Source: Tissierellia bacterium | GTDB lineage: Bacteria > Bacillota > Clostridia > Tissierellales > Peptoniphilaceae | Length of the DNA: 53,601 nucleotides | Assembly: GCA_012520935.1 (NCBI GenBank) | Contig: JAAYNG010000006.1 | Coordinates: 1-53,601 of the forward strand | Direction of reading: 5' to 3' | Shown here: in pieces, positions 18,517 through 28,315 of the stretch | Position numbering within the stretch: position 1 is the stretch's first letter | How the letters are laid out: each line of letters starts with the position of its first letter | The notes under the pieces: generated by a model | What the model saw: only the letters and a program-made list of their open reading frames with translations | What the model was told of the DNA's origin: nothing | Databases searched by the model: none | Program-made: the position numbers and the translations under genes

Positions 18517-19957
18517 ATGTTCCACAGTAGGTTACAATCTTCACATCTTCCAGAACTTCTTTAAACTTGCCTGCCTCCCTTGAATAGTCAAAAGGTTTTT
18601 GTAATTCTTCAAACAGTTCTTCAAAGAGTGTGAAGTCGCCTCCTTCTGCATCTTTTATAGCCAAGTCCACCCAGTAGTTTCTTGGGATTAGTCTTGGGTT
18701 TTTACCCTTCATCAAGTCTTCTATTTGCCTTTCAGTTTTGCCGGACTCCTGCAATCTTTTCTCCCAAGATTTTTGCCAAAGCTTAAAGTCATCTTTTTTA
18801 TAAATATCTTTTGAAAAGTCCTTATTACTAATGTCCACAAAGGTATTTGTATAGTCTAATGAATTTACTTCCATGAACTTTATCAAGCTATCGACAAGCT
18901 TTTTATCTTCTTCTGTATAGTTCTCTATGCCAATCTTCTCTGTCATCTCTTTATAGTAGGCACTATTAAAGAGTTCTTCATATTTTTCAAGCTCTTGTGT
19001 TAAAAGAGAGATTGCCCTTTCTCTTGATTCATCAACAAGTTCAATGAGGGATTCAGCAAATCTTGCAAGGTTCCAAGCCCCTATCGGTCCTTGATTTTTA
19101 TATGCATACCGACCCTGCCAGTCAATTGAAGAAAAGACTGTATCGGGGTCATACTTATCTATAAAGGCACAGGGTCCATAGTCGATAGTCTCACCGGATA
19201 TTGTCATGTTGTCAGTGTTCATAACCCCATGTACAAAGCCAACAGCTTGCCATTTGGCTATTAATGAAGCCTGTTTTCTTACCACTTCCTTGAATAATTC
19301 AAGGTATGGATTTTCTGAATTTAAAATGTCAGGATAGTGTCTTTTAATGGCATAGTTAGCAAACTCTCTTTGTTGGTTATTGTCTCCTGCATAGGCTGAA
19401 TACTGGAAGGTCCCAACCCTGATGTGGCTACTTGCAACCCTTGTGAGGACTGCTCCGTCAAGGGATTTTTGCCTTATTACTCTATCTCCGGTTAAGCTGA
19501 TGGCAAGTGCTCTTGTTGTTGGTATATTTAAAGCGAACATTGCTTCCGATATCAAGTATTCCCTTAACATTGGCCCAAGTGCAGCCTTTCCATCGCCTCC
19601 TCTGGAGTAAGGTGTCCTGCCTGACCCCTTAAGCTGTATATCAAATCTTTTACCAGACGGTGTAATTTGTTCCCCAAGTAGCATAGCTCTGCCATCTCCA
19701 AGCATTACAAAGTTTCCAAACTGGTGTCCTGTATAAGCCATAGCTATGTTTGAAGCCTCATTAATAGGCTTACCGGCTGCAAAAATTTTTCCCCCATCTT
19801 CTAAAAGTCCTTCATAATCTAACCCTAAGGAGTCCGCCAAGTCCTTATTCACATACAAAATTTTAGGTTTACTGCCAACCTCCGGGCTAACCTTTGTAAA
19901 ATAAATTTCCGGTAGCATTTCATATGTGTTATCAAAATTCCAATTTATATTTATCAT
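18515..19957 (-). CDS. selO: SelO (YdiU) protein adenylyltransferase
   Basis: 480 aa from ATG 19957, which follows AAAGGTG; an in-frame GTG at 19966 is less likely. SelO pseudokinases AMPylate proteins in redox defence. The family motifs are present: MAYTGHQFGNF, LGDGRAMLLGEQ, IQLKGSGRTPYSRGGDG and GVMNTDNMTISGETIDYGP. The C-terminus is TYCGT; eukaryotic SelO carries selenocysteine near this end and bacterial versions carry Cys, as here. It is a single-gene unit in opposite orientation to its neighbours. Confidence 0.95.
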   Translation of the reverse strand: MININWNFDNTYEMLPEIYFTKVSPEVGSKPKILYVNKDLADSLGLDYEGLLEDGGKIFAAGKPINEASNIAMAYTGHQFGNFVMLGDGRAMLLGEQITPSGKRFDIQLKGSGRTPYSRGGDGKAALGPMLREYLISEAMFALNIPTTRALAISLTGDRVIRQKSLDGAVLTRVASSHIRVGTFQYSAYAGDNNQQREFANYAIKRHYPDILNSENPYLELFKEVVRKQASLIAKWQAVGFVHGVMNTDNMTISGETIDYGPCAFIDKYDPDTVFSSIDWQGRYAYKNQGPIGAWNLARFAESLIELVDESRERAISLLTQELEKYEELFNSAYYKEMTEKIGIENYTEEDKKLVDSLIKFMEVNSLDYTNTFVDISNKDFSKDIYKKDDFKLWQKSWEKRLQESGKTERQIEDLMKGKNPRLIPRNYWVDLAIKDAEGGDFTLFEELFEELQKPFDYSREAGKFKEVLEDVKIVTYCGT

Positions 19958-20095
19958 ATATATCACCTTTCCTATATATACCCCTGACTTTCAAGACTTA
20001 TGCAATACTTGATATTTATTTAATAACGATTGAATTTTTTCTCAAGATAATGTATTGTTATTTGTATAAGAGGAATTTCTAAGGGGAGAGATAAT

Positions 20096-21199
20096 TTGAA
20101 GACACTACTTAAGAAAGACCCGGTTTTATTTATTGCAATGGTCTTATCTATATTCTCAAGCTTTGCAGTTCCACCAAATATGGGCTATTTAAACTACATA
20201 GACTTTAGGACATTGATTTTGCTCTTCTGTTTTATGGCGGTAATGGAAGCTTTAAAAGGAATAGGTGCCTTTGAAAGGCTTAGCTTGTCTCTATTATCAA
20301 GGGCAGGCAGTAGGAGGTTAATCGTACTTATCTTAGTTTTCCTGTCCTTCTTTTCCAGTATGTTGTTAACTAACGATGTTGCCTTAATCACATTCGTACC
20401 TCTTGCCTTTATTTCTCTTGAGCGGGTGGGTATGAGAAGGGACATAGGCATGGTTGTGGTCTTAATGACAATAGGGGCAAACTTATGGAGTGCCTTGACA
20501 CCTGTGGGTAATCCACAAAACCTTTACCTCTATTCAATTTTCGGCTTAGGGCTTATGGAATTTCTAAAGATTACCTTTCCTATTGTAGGATTTTCCGGAA
20601 TAATTATTTTTGTAGGCTGTTTATTAATAAAGAATGGCAAGATTGATAGGGCAGAGCGTGGAGGAGTTCAAGTCAATAAGTCTGACTTAAGGGATTATCT
20701 TATTGTTTTTGCAGTTTGTCTTTTATGTGTAATTTTTAATGTCAATCTTAAAGGGCTTATTTTTCTTTTAATCTTGGTCTTAGGGGTAATTATTATAAAG
20801 GATAAGAAAGTTTTGAAGGGTGTAGACTATTCACTTTTGTTAACTTTTACCTTCTTCTTTATTTTTGTAGGAAACATTTCAAAGATAGAGGCTTTTAATT
20901 CATTTTTAAAAGGTATTATTGATGGCAGAGAGGCTGCAGTTGCAATAGTTTCCAGCCAAGTAATTAGTAATGTTCCGGCTGCACTTTTATTATCAGGATT
21001 TACTGACAATATTAAAGGACTTATTATCGGAACAAATGTTGGGGGACTCGGGACACTAATAGCCTCAATGGCAAGTTTAATTTCCTATAAGCTATTTGTT
21101 AAGGCATATCCTGAGGAGAAGGGGAGTTACTTAAAGATTTTTACAGTTTATAATATTATTGGACTTGCTTTATTATTATTGTTTTTGATAATTTGTTAG
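20096..21199 (+). CDS. Anion permease (ArsB/CitM/SLC13-like)
   Basis: 367 aa with about ten to eleven hydrophobic helices. The segment MLLTNDVALITFVPLAF and the second-half SNVPAALLLSGF repeat are hallmarks of the ion-transporter superfamily containing ArsB, CitM and SLC13 carriers. Translation starts at TTG 20096 after AAGGGGAGAG. It is somewhat shorter than typical family members (about 420 aa). The substrate (dicarboxylate, arsenite or another anion) cannot be told. Confidence 0.85.
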   Translation: MKTLLKKDPVLFIAMVLSIFSSFAVPPNMGYLNYIDFRTLILLFCFMAVMEALKGIGAFERLSLSLLSRAGSRRLIVLILVFLSFFSSMLLTNDVALITFVPLAFISLERVGMRRDIGMVVVLMTIGANLWSALTPVGNPQNLYLYSIFGLGLMEFLKITFPIVGFSGIIIFVGCLLIKNGKIDRAERGGVQVNKSDLRDYLIVFAVCLLCVIFNVNLKGLIFLLILVLGVIIIKDKKVLKGVDYSLLLTFTFFFIFVGNISKIEAFNSFLKGIIDGREAAVAIVSSQVISNVPAALLLSGFTDNIKGLIIGTNVGGLGTLIASMASLISYKLFVKAYPEEKGSYLKIFTVYNIIGLALLLLFLIIC

Positions 21200-21213
21200 T
21201 GCTATTTATAATG

Positions 21214-21238
21214 AAGGGGCGGTTGTTAACCGTCTTTA
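21214..21238. repeat. GGGGCGGTT palindromic repeat, copy 2
   Basis: AAGGGGCGGTTGTTAACCGTCTTT forms a short hairpin (CGGTT-gtt-AACCG) related to the MITE-like copy at 11411. It lies 15 nt after the permease stop. Confidence 0.55.
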
Positions 21239-21290
21239 CAAAATTATTTATAAAACTATAACTATAAATTTGAAATGAAAGGATGATTAT

Positions 21291-22298
21291 ATGGCTAAGC
21301 AATACTTGGATTTAGTAAGACATATTTTAGACAATGGGGTAGAAGCGGATGACAGGACAGGTGTGGGTACAATTTCCACCTTTGGCTATCAAATGCGTTT
21401 CAACCTGCAAGAGGGTTTTCCTCTCTTAACCACAAAAAAAGTTCCCTTTAAGAGTATTATAAGCGAACTTCTTTGGTTCTTAAGGGGGGACAACAATATC
21501 CGTTATTTAGTTGAACATAAGAATCCTATATGGAATGACAATGGCTTTGACAACTATCTTAAAAGATTAAGGGAAGAGGGCTTTGAAGATGTCCTTTATA
21601 GGGATGCAGATGATAATGAATTCTCAATGGGAATAGAGGATCTTCTAAAGGACACCAACAAGCGTTTAATGACAGACCCTGAATTTGAAAAACACTACCG
21701 AGCCTTGCAGAAGCAATATATTGAAGATGTTAGAACAAATGACGAGTTTGCAGAGGAATATGGGAGCTTGGGTCCGGTTTATGGCTACCAATGGAGGCAC
21801 TGGCAAAAAGAAGACGGGGAAGTTGACCAAGTTGCAAAATTAATTGAAGGCTTGAAGGAAAACCCAAGTTCAAGGAGGCACATTATTTCAGCGTGGAACC
21901 CTGCTGAAATTGACAAGATGGCTCTGCCACCATGCCATACACTTGTTCAATTTTATGTTGCACAAGGTAGGCTCTCTGCACAACTTTACCAAAGGTCGGC
22001 AGATACAATGCTTGGAGTTCCTTTTAACATTGCTTCTTATTCCTTGATGATTCACATAATAGCCAGGGAAGTCGGTTTAGAGGTCGGTGACTTTGTTCAC
22101 ACTTTAGGTGATGCTCATATCTATAAAAACCATATAGAGGGGGCAAAGATTCAACTGGAAAGAGAGCCTTATAAGTTTCCGCAACTGGTCTTTGCAAAAG
22201 AGGCCGAAGGTCTGTCCTTTGAAGAGTTAGAGCCTGAAATGATATCTGTTGAAAACTATCAACATCATCCATTTATTCTCTTTGATATGGCTATTTAA
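21291..22298 (+). CDS. thyA: Thymidylate synthase
   Basis: 335 aa. It makes dTMP from dUMP using methylene-tetrahydrofolate, releasing dihydrofolate. The catalytic motif is [12 protein letters not shown], and other conserved blocks are [36 protein letters not shown] and DAHIYKNH. It is longer than the ~264 aa E. coli enzyme owing to an insertion at about residues 85-155, as in Lactobacillus-type ThyA. No canonical dihydrofolate reductase gene is adjacent; an SDR gene follows after 23 nt. Confidence 0.96.
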   Translation: MAKQYLDLVRHILDNGVEADDRTGVGTISTFGYQMRFNLQEGFPLLTTKKVPFKSIISELLWFLRGDNNIRYLVEHKNPIWNDNGFDNYLKRLREEGFEDVLYRDADDNEFSMGIEDLLKDTNKRLMTDPEFEKHYRALQKQYIEDVRTNDEFAEEYGSLGPVYGYQWRHWQKEDGEVDQVAKLIEGLKENPSSRRHIISAWNPAEIDKMALPPCHTLVQFYVAQGRLSAQLYQRSADTMLGVPFNIASYSLMIHIIAREVGLEVGDFVHTLGDAHIYKNHIEGAKIQLEREPYKFPQLVFAKEAEGLSFEELEPEMISVENYQHHPFILFDMAI

Positions 22299-22321
22299 AA
22301 GCTTGGAAGGAAGATTAAATT

Positions 22322-23035
22322 ATGTTTGCAGGTAAAATTGCAGTTATCACGGGTGGAGCAAAGGGAATTGGGAAAGTAATTAAGGATGAATTTGAAAAAA
22401 ATGGAGCGACTGTTTGTATTATTGATACAAAAGAAAATCCTTACTTTGTTGGAGATGTCGGTGACGAAGGGGCATTAAGAGCCTTTGCAGACAAGGTAAT
22501 TAGAGATTACGGGCATATAGATTACCTAATAAACAATGCACCACCTCTTTTTAAAGGAATAGATAACTGCTCTTATGAAGACTTTAACTATTCACTTCGT
22601 ATTGGCATTTCGGCATCCTTCTATTTGACTCAGCTTTTTATGCCATATTTTAGAGAGGGGGCAAGTATTGTAAACATCTCTTCTAGTCGAGACAGGATGA
22701 GCCAACCCTTCAGCGAAAGTTATACAGCTGCCAAGGGTGGTCTTGCAGCCTTAACTCATTCACTGGCAGTTTCTCTGGCGGGAAAAGTTAGAGTGAACTC
22801 AATTTCTCCAGGGTGGATTGATACGGAATTCAAAACTTATGAAGGAGCAGATGCTGAACAGCACCCTGCTGCTAGGGTTGGTAATCCAATGGATATAGCC
22901 AATATGGTACTCTTCTTATGCTCTGATAAGGCCGGCTTTATAGATGGCGAAAATATTTGCATTGATGGTGGTATGTCTAAGTTGATGATTTATAATGATG
23001 ACTTTGGATGGAGGTATAGAGAGCCGGATAAATAA
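22322..23035 (+). CDS. SDR-family oxidoreductase
   Basis: 237 aa classical short-chain dehydrogenase. The nucleotide-binding TGGAKGIGKV motif is at residues 10-19, followed by NNAPP, the catalytic Ser in VNISSS, the YTAAK Tyr-Lys pair and the SPGWIDTEF loop. It lies 23 nt after thyA, suggesting co-transcription. Because ThyA produces dihydrofolate, an SDR in this position could be a FolM/PTR1-like pteridine or dihydrofolate reductase, but the sequence alone does not show this. Confidence 0.85.
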   Translation: MFAGKIAVITGGAKGIGKVIKDEFEKNGATVCIIDTKENPYFVGDVGDEGALRAFADKVIRDYGHIDYLINNAPPLFKGIDNCSYEDFNYSLRIGISASFYLTQLFMPYFREGASIVNISSSRDRMSQPFSESYTAAKGGLAALTHSLAVSLAGKVRVNSISPGWIDTEFKTYEGADAEQHPAARVGNPMDIANMVLFLCSDKAGFIDGENICIDGGMSKLMIYNDDFGWRYREPDK

Positions 23036-23134
23036 CGAAATGAGATTATAAGACTTAAAAAGTTTTAATTTAATGAAAGCAATTCAAAAAATGCAAAAAA
23101 CTTTCAATAAAATGAAAATAATTTGAGAAACGAG

Positions 23135-23162
23135 AAAAGTTTTCACTCAAATGAAAACTTTT
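23135..23162. promoter_or_regulatory. Perfect palindrome overlapping the promoter of the AAA_14 gene
   Basis: AAAAGTTTTCA-ctcaaa-TGAAAACTTTT is a perfect 11-bp inverted repeat ending 4 nt before a TATAAT box (23167-23172), with the start codon at 23190. Degenerate half-site copies (TTTCAATAAAATGAAAA, TTTAATGAAA) precede it. It looks like an operator array. Confidence 0.6.
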
Positions 23163-23189
23163 ATGGTATAATATCCTTGAGGTGATAGT

Positions 23190-24407
23190 ATGAAAGAAAA
23201 AATAATAGTAAGAGATAAGTATCTTTCTTTCTTAAAATCATATAAGGACCATGCGATAATAAAAGTTATTTCCGGTGTTAGAAGGTCAGGGAAGTCAGTT
23301 CTTTTAGATACATTTAAAAGCTATTTGCTGGAGAATGGTGTAGGGGAAGAAAGGATTATCTTTATTAACTTTGAAGCTTTTGAAAATAAAGGATTAACGG
23401 ACCCAGAAGTTTTGCATGAATATATTGTTTCTAAGCTAGACGCAAAAGCTATAACTTATATTATTTTGGATGAAGTACAAATTGTTGAAGACTTTGAAAA
23501 AGTTATTAACTCTCTATATCTAAAGGAAAATGTTGATATTTATATTACGGGTTCAAATGCTTACTTTTTAAGTGGCGAATTGGCAACTTTTTTGACAGGC
23601 AGATACATTGAGTTGCATATATTGCCACTATCATTTAAAGAGTTTTACGACTGGCACTTAGAATTTACTGATGAAAAAGACAAGAATATCTTGTTTGAAA
23701 GATATCTTAAGACATCATTTCCTTATGCTCTTTCTCTTGAAAGTGATGAGCAAATTTTAGCATATTTGCAAGGTATTTATTCAACAGTTGTTTTAAATGA
23801 TATTGTAAAAAGATTAAATGTTCAAAATGTTAGAACTCTTGAACGATTAATTGAAACTTTGTTTTCCCAGATAGGGAGTTTAGTTAGTGTAAATAAAATA
23901 AAGAATACTTTAAAGTCAGAAGTAGTGACAATTTCCAACAATACAGTTGACAAGTATATTCAAGGGATTTTAGATTCATTAATAATGTATTCCTGCAAAA
24001 GGTACAACATACATGGGAGAGAACTGCTCCAGACTGGTGAGAAATATTATGGGGTAGATATTGGACTTAGAAATTTGGTTTTAAGAGACCATTTGGAAGA
24101 TTATGGTCATATAATTGAAAATATAGTTTACCTTGAATTGTTAAGAAGAGGGAATAAAGTATATGTTGGCCAAGTTGGAAATTTAGAGGTTGACTTTGTT
24201 TGTGTTAAGCCTGACAGGACTTTGGTATATTATCAGGTTTCGCTTACTACCCTAGATGAAAGCACACTTGAGAGGGAATTACGCCCTTTAAATCAAATAA
24301 ATGATAGCTATAAAAAATATTTAATTACACTTGATGTTTACAACAAGGAAGCTAACTATGAGGGCATTGAAAAAGTCCACTTGATTGATTGGCTATTGAA
24401 TGAATAA
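23190..24407 (+). CDS. AAA_14/DUF4143 ATPase
   Basis: 405 aa. The N-terminal AAA domain has Walker A SGVRRSGKSVLL and Walker B YIILDEVQ, then the YITGSNAYFLSGELAT segment and TGRYIELHILPLSFKEF typical of AAA_14 proteins. A C-terminal DUF4143 domain (KYYGVDIGLRN, LELLRRGNKVYVGQVGNLEVDFV) has a nuclease-like GNLEVDFV core. These orphan ATPases are common and mobile in anaerobes; their cellular role is unknown. Confidence 0.88.
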   Translation: MKEKIIVRDKYLSFLKSYKDHAIIKVISGVRRSGKSVLLDTFKSYLLENGVGEERIIFINFEAFENKGLTDPEVLHEYIVSKLDAKAITYIILDEVQIVEDFEKVINSLYLKENVDIYITGSNAYFLSGELATFLTGRYIELHILPLSFKEFYDWHLEFTDEKDKNILFERYLKTSFPYALSLESDEQILAYLQGIYSTVVLNDIVKRLNVQNVRTLERLIETLFSQIGSLVSVNKIKNTLKSEVVTISNNTVDKYIQGILDSLIMYSCKRYNIHGRELLQTGEKYYGVDIGLRNLVLRDHLEDYGHIIENIVYLELLRRGNKVYVGQVGNLEVDFVCVKPDRTLVYYQVSLTTLDESTLERELRPLNQINDSYKKYLITLDVYNKEANYEGIEKVHLIDWLLNE

Positions 24408-24714
24408 TAAACATATGGACCGAAGTTCTTTATTTACCATGAAAAATATGCTTGAAGGGAGATAGATTTTGATTCTGTAAAGCAACCTAGTGATATGTCA
24501 AGTAAAAAATAAAACTGGCTTAACCTTATAATCTGAGTGTAAAAACCATAAAATAGAAAATAGGCCTAGGGGTGATTGTCAATTACCCCTTACTTATATC
24601 TTGCGAATTAAATTTTATTAATAAAATTTAAAATTTCCATTATTTTATGTAAATCCGATTCTATATTAATTAATAAGAGTATATATTACATAATTAATAG
24701 TAAGGAGAAAATTA
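24408..24714. other. Intergenic region upstream of chrA, with a possible gene scrap
   Basis: 307 nt. A short reading frame (YGPKFFIYHEKYA, TGA, then about 18 further codons to TAA) at about 24414-24510 is coding-like but too short to assign. A palindromic repeat copy lies at 24567-24594. The remainder is AT-rich leader. Confidence 0.4.
24567..24594. repeat. GGGGTGATT palindromic repeat, copy 3
   Basis: GGGGTGATT-gtc-AATTACCCC is a hairpin of the same family as the copy at 11411 (same TAGGGGTGATT arm), lying in the gap after the AAA_14 gene. Confidence 0.6.
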
Positions 24715-25887
24715 ATGGATAAAGTCGCATGGATGACCTTTTTAAAGGATGTTTTTATATGCTCTTTGGGTTCCTATGGAGGACCTGAAGCTCATTATGG
24801 AGTCTTTGCAGACCAATTAGTTGAGAAGAAAAAGTATTTAACAGAGGAAGAACTGGGAGAGTTAATAGGACTCACAGGCATATTACCGGGACCAAGTAGT
24901 ACACAAACCATTGTAGCTATAGGGCATAAGGTTGGTGGTCAAATGCTTGCCCTCCTAACGATGTTAGTCTGGTCACTGCCCGTCTTGATATTTATGACAC
25001 TACTATCTTTTTCCAGTGAGTTCTTTTCAAAAATAAATATTTCAAAAGATGTTTTTCGGTATATTGGTCCAATGGCAGTGGGTTTTATTATTGTTGCTGC
25101 TTACAGGATTGGAAGGAAGGTTGTGAGAAATAAGCTTACTTTTCTAATGCTGTTGATGGGTGCAGTGACCACATATTTTATTAGAGAGCCTTGGATATTC
25201 CCACTGGTTTTAATCATTGGCGGTCTAATAAGTATTATGACATCAGAGGAAAAAGACCTTTGGAACCGTGTGAAATTAAATCCACCTTGGAGATATCTAA
25301 TTGCCTTTGCTATATTTGCAATGGGAAGTCTTCTCTTATCACTTGTATGGGATAATAGGATTATTGACTTGTTTGAAAAGTTTTACCGCTATGGCTACCT
25401 TGTTATCGGTGGAGGTCAAGTAGTTGTCCCACTTATGTACAGCGAGATGGTGGAGTTAAATCAATTCATGACAAATGAAGAATTTTTAACCGGTTTTGGA
25501 CTCGTCCAAGGGCTACCCGGTCCAATGTTTAGCTTTAGCGCCTATGCAGGCGGAATGGCAGCAAGAGGGAATGGAGTAGTATACCAAATACTTGGAGCCA
25601 TGGCAGGAGGGGTGGGTATATTTTTACCCGGTCTTCTTTTAATTTTCTTTGTTTATCCAATTTGGGAAAATCTTAAGAAAATCCATGGAATAAAGGTTTC
25701 CTTAAGTGGGATAACAGCTGTAGCAAGTGGATTAATTACTTCTGCAGCAATAGTTCTAATGCAGAAAAACGGCTTTACAATTGATAATATTATAGTTATC
25801 TTAATAACAGTTTTGCTTTTATTATCTAAAAAGTTACCTGCACCATTAATAGTCTTGGCAGTTATTATTGCAGGTTTTCTTTTATAA
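24715..25887 (+). CDS. chrA: ChrA-family chromate transporter
   Basis: 390 aa with two homologous halves, the standard long-chain CHR architecture: the first carries SYGGPEAHYGVFADQLVEKK and LTGILPGPSSTQT, the second IGGGQVVVPLMYSEMVE and LVQGLPGPMFSFSAYAGG. There are about ten to twelve membrane segments. CHR proteins export chromate in some species; in anaerobes without chromate exposure the natural substrate is uncertain. It has an AAGGAG ribosome site. Confidence 0.92.
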   Translation: MDKVAWMTFLKDVFICSLGSYGGPEAHYGVFADQLVEKKKYLTEEELGELIGLTGILPGPSSTQTIVAIGHKVGGQMLALLTMLVWSLPVLIFMTLLSFSSEFFSKINISKDVFRYIGPMAVGFIIVAAYRIGRKVVRNKLTFLMLLMGAVTTYFIREPWIFPLVLIIGGLISIMTSEEKDLWNRVKLNPPWRYLIAFAIFAMGSLLLSLVWDNRIIDLFEKFYRYGYLVIGGGQVVVPLMYSEMVELNQFMTNEEFLTGFGLVQGLPGPMFSFSAYAGGMAARGNGVVYQILGAMAGGVGIFLPGLLLIFFVYPIWENLKKIHGIKVSLSGITAVASGLITSAAIVLMQKNGFTIDNIIVILITVLLLLSKKLPAPLIVLAVIIAGFLL

Positions 25888-25959
25888 TTTTGAAATATTT
25901 GCTATAATGACCTTAGCAATTTAATTATTTAATAGACTAATATGAGGAGGGCTGTTTAT

Positions 25960-27249
25960 ATGGGTGAAGTATTAGTAAAGATAATGCAGAGACTTGATGT
26001 GTCTGATGTTTTCTAGTGCAATGAAGCTGTCCTCTTTTCAGTCAAAAACGGCAAGGGGACTTTAACCCATAAGATAAGTCAAAGCACCAGTAAGAATGAT
26101 TATTATTCACAGCTACTTTTAAAAGAAAAACCAATTCTTCAAGCTTGCTATCCGGAATGCCCAACATGTGAAGGGATGCTTGCTACAGGTTATGGTATAG
26201 AGAGGATTAACTCTCCGGAATTAAAGCTGGCAAGGGAGTCCATGAATTCCGACTATCTTGATATTGTTGACTCCGCAGAAAAAATAAAGCCGTTACTAGG
26301 CCTACTTGATGATGGTTTATATGTCTTTGCTGATATGGAATGTTTTCCAACGGATTATAAAGGCAATTTCTTTTATTATGTTCCAAATGAATTCACACAA
26401 AATGCAGCTACTTCTGATTATTATTATAATTTTGACTTTTTTGATGTAGTAGGAGGCTTTCCACTATACCTTTATCCTACACAGTCTGCAGATTTAATAA
26501 ATGAAAGAAGAGTAGATGAATATGTTGAGATATTAAAAGAATCATCCAATCCGCCAAGGGCTCTAACATACTATGAAGGTGGATTTATTTGTGCCTTGCT
26601 TGATGGCCACCATAAGGCATGTGCAGCTGCAGTTTTTGGGAAGAAAGTAAAGAGTTTAACTATTTTAAGACCGGACAGCTACGCCGTTAAGGATGGAGAA
26701 AAGCTCAATGGTTTAGACACATTAATAGGAAGTATCAGTTTTGCAGGAATTGACATTCCGCCACCAAGTGGAGCGAAATTTTCTGATTACTTTAGTCAAA
26801 GGAGAATATATGCCAGACCGAACGAAGCTTTAGATAAGTACAAAATTACAGGGAGGATTTTTCCAAGCAGGTATTCATCCTTTAATTATCCGACCATAAA
26901 AGAAGCCACAGGTTTTATTTTAATGGGCATGGATGTAAAAGATGTTAATTATTTAAATTCTTTGGAATATATTAAAAATCCGGACGAAGAAAGTGAAAGA
27001 AAGTTAATGTCTGTAATGTCTTATTTAGAAGGTGTGGATAGGGATGAAGCCTATAAGGTTGCAATGGAGGTTATGAAGTATGACGGTAAGACTAAGTTGC
27101 TCCCCTTTGAGTATGCACTTAGGGTTTTGTCCAGCTTTAAAGCTGAATCTAATAAGTTCTATTCTCTTGTGTTTCGTGTTGTCGGTGGTATATTTGTACT
27201 GACAGGTATTGTATTGTTCGCTCTAAATAAGAAGAAAGCAGTAGGTTAA
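25960..27249 (+). pseudogene. Unknown ParB-like membrane protein, TAG at codon 19
   Basis: 430 codons from ATG 25960, which has AGGAGG 9 nt upstream. Codon 19 (26014-26016) is TAG, and the same frame then runs without another stop to 27249. The sequence before the next possible start (26176) is coding-like and includes CYPECPTCEG, a likely zinc site, so truncation would remove a conserved feature. The middle contains LLDGHHKACAAAVFG, recalling the DGHHR loop of ParB/sulfiredoxin folds, and a membrane helix lies at the C-terminal end. Its own ribosome site and the downstream DUF6935 gene suggest an operon. The function is unknown. Confidence 0.72.
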
Positions 27250-27262
27250 AGGAGGAAAAATT

Positions 27263-27775
27263 ATGTCAACAAACAAGACAACTAAGTTTACTTTTACTAA
27301 ATTGCCTGTAAACTTGACTGAACTAAAAGCTTTGAAGGAGGCTGATTTAAAGAGCCCGGAAGGAACAGCAGCTCTAACTATTCTAGCCCTATGTGTATAT
27401 CCTAAGGATAAGGAGGCTAGCTTGGAAATGCTTGACTACCTAAAGGGACCAAACCCATTGTCAACCTATGATAAGCAATTCTTGGCTGACCGTTTTAGTG
27501 GAAAGGACTACATTGCTTTGTCCTATTTTGTAGGTGCAAGTCCTGAAAATAACTATAAGCCGACTGAGCCTTTTACAATCGAAGTAACTGAAAATCCTTA
27601 TAGCAGGAATAATATCAAAGAAGGTTATTTAAAGTTGCATATGCAATCAGGAGGTGCAGACTCACTTCGTCCAATTACTTTGAGGGAAAAGCCATCAACA
27701 GGTCAATGGTTCTTATGGGAACAGATGCTATTGGCTGATATAAGGAAACCAACAAGCAGCGACCCTTGGGCTTAA
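27263..27775 (+). CDS. DUF6935-family protein
   Basis: 170 aa soluble protein ending in QWFLWEQMLLADIRKPTSSDPWA-type sequence, recognised as DUF6935. It has an AAAGGAGG site and lies 13 nt after the TAG-interrupted gene, so the two were probably co-transcribed. No function is known for the family. Confidence 0.75.
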   Translation: MSTNKTTKFTFTKLPVNLTELKALKEADLKSPEGTAALTILALCVYPKDKEASLEMLDYLKGPNPLSTYDKQFLADRFSGKDYIALSYFVGASPENNYKPTEPFTIEVTENPYSRNNIKEGYLKLHMQSGGADSLRPITLREKPSTGQWFLWEQMLLADIRKPTSSDPWA

Positions 27776-27795
27776 TTAAAGGCAGGGGTGTTATT

Positions 27796-28296
27796 ATGTC
27801 AAAGAATAAAAATGAAGAAAAAACAAATGTAATGCGGGTACTTGACCAGGCCAATATCTCTTATCTTCCTCATTTTTATGGGGATACGGATGCTATTAGC
27901 GGAAAGGAAGTTGCTGAAGTTCTTAAGCAAGACCCTGAAAGGTTATTTAAAACCTTGGTCGCAGTTGGAAAGTCAGGTGAACACTATGTATTCATGGTTC
28001 CAGCAGAGGTTGAGCTTGATTTAAAAAAGGCTGCAAAGTCTGTTGGTGAAAAGAATATAGAGATGATAAAGACCAAAGACCTTTTGCCCTTGACCGGCTA
28101 TGTCCATGGAGGTTGTTCACCTATTGGAATGAAGAAGTCATTTAAAACTATTATAGACTATAGTGCAGATAACTATGAAACAATTTTTTTCAGTGCAGGG
28201 AAAATTGGATATCAAGTTGAGATGAATGTTTGGAAATTATTCGACCTTATAGATATTGACTTGGACGATATAGTGGATTGGAAAAAGTATTTGTAA
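27796..28296 (+). CDS. ybaK: YbaK/EbsC Cys-tRNA(Pro) deacylase
   Basis: 166 aa from ATG 27796, preceded by GGCAGGGG; an in-frame TTG at 27766 is less likely. YbaK hydrolyses Cys mischarged on tRNA(Pro). Family segments visible are [38 protein letters not shown] and [14 protein letters not shown], with the conserved GG(C)SP motif. It is full length and a housekeeping quality-control gene between accessory genes. Confidence 0.9.
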   Translation: MSKNKNEEKTNVMRVLDQANISYLPHFYGDTDAISGKEVAEVLKQDPERLFKTLVAVGKSGEHYVFMVPAEVELDLKKAAKSVGEKNIEMIKTKDLLPLTGYVHGGCSPIGMKKSFKTIIDYSADNYETIFFSAGKIGYQVEMNVWKLFDLIDIDLDDIVDWKKYL

Positions 28297-28315
28297 GTTT
28301 AAAAAAGGAGTATTT

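Noticed and set aside
24414..24510. TGA-containing short frame upstream of chrA as a second selenoprotein
   Set aside because: No SECIS-like hairpin follows the TGA, the frame is only ~32 codons and no family is recognisable.
12518..26016. TAG codons as pyrrolysine or a reassigned code
   Set aside because: iorA and the HAD gene end naturally in TAG, no pyl genes are visible, and the other interrupted genes use TAA; ordinary nonsense mutation is simpler.
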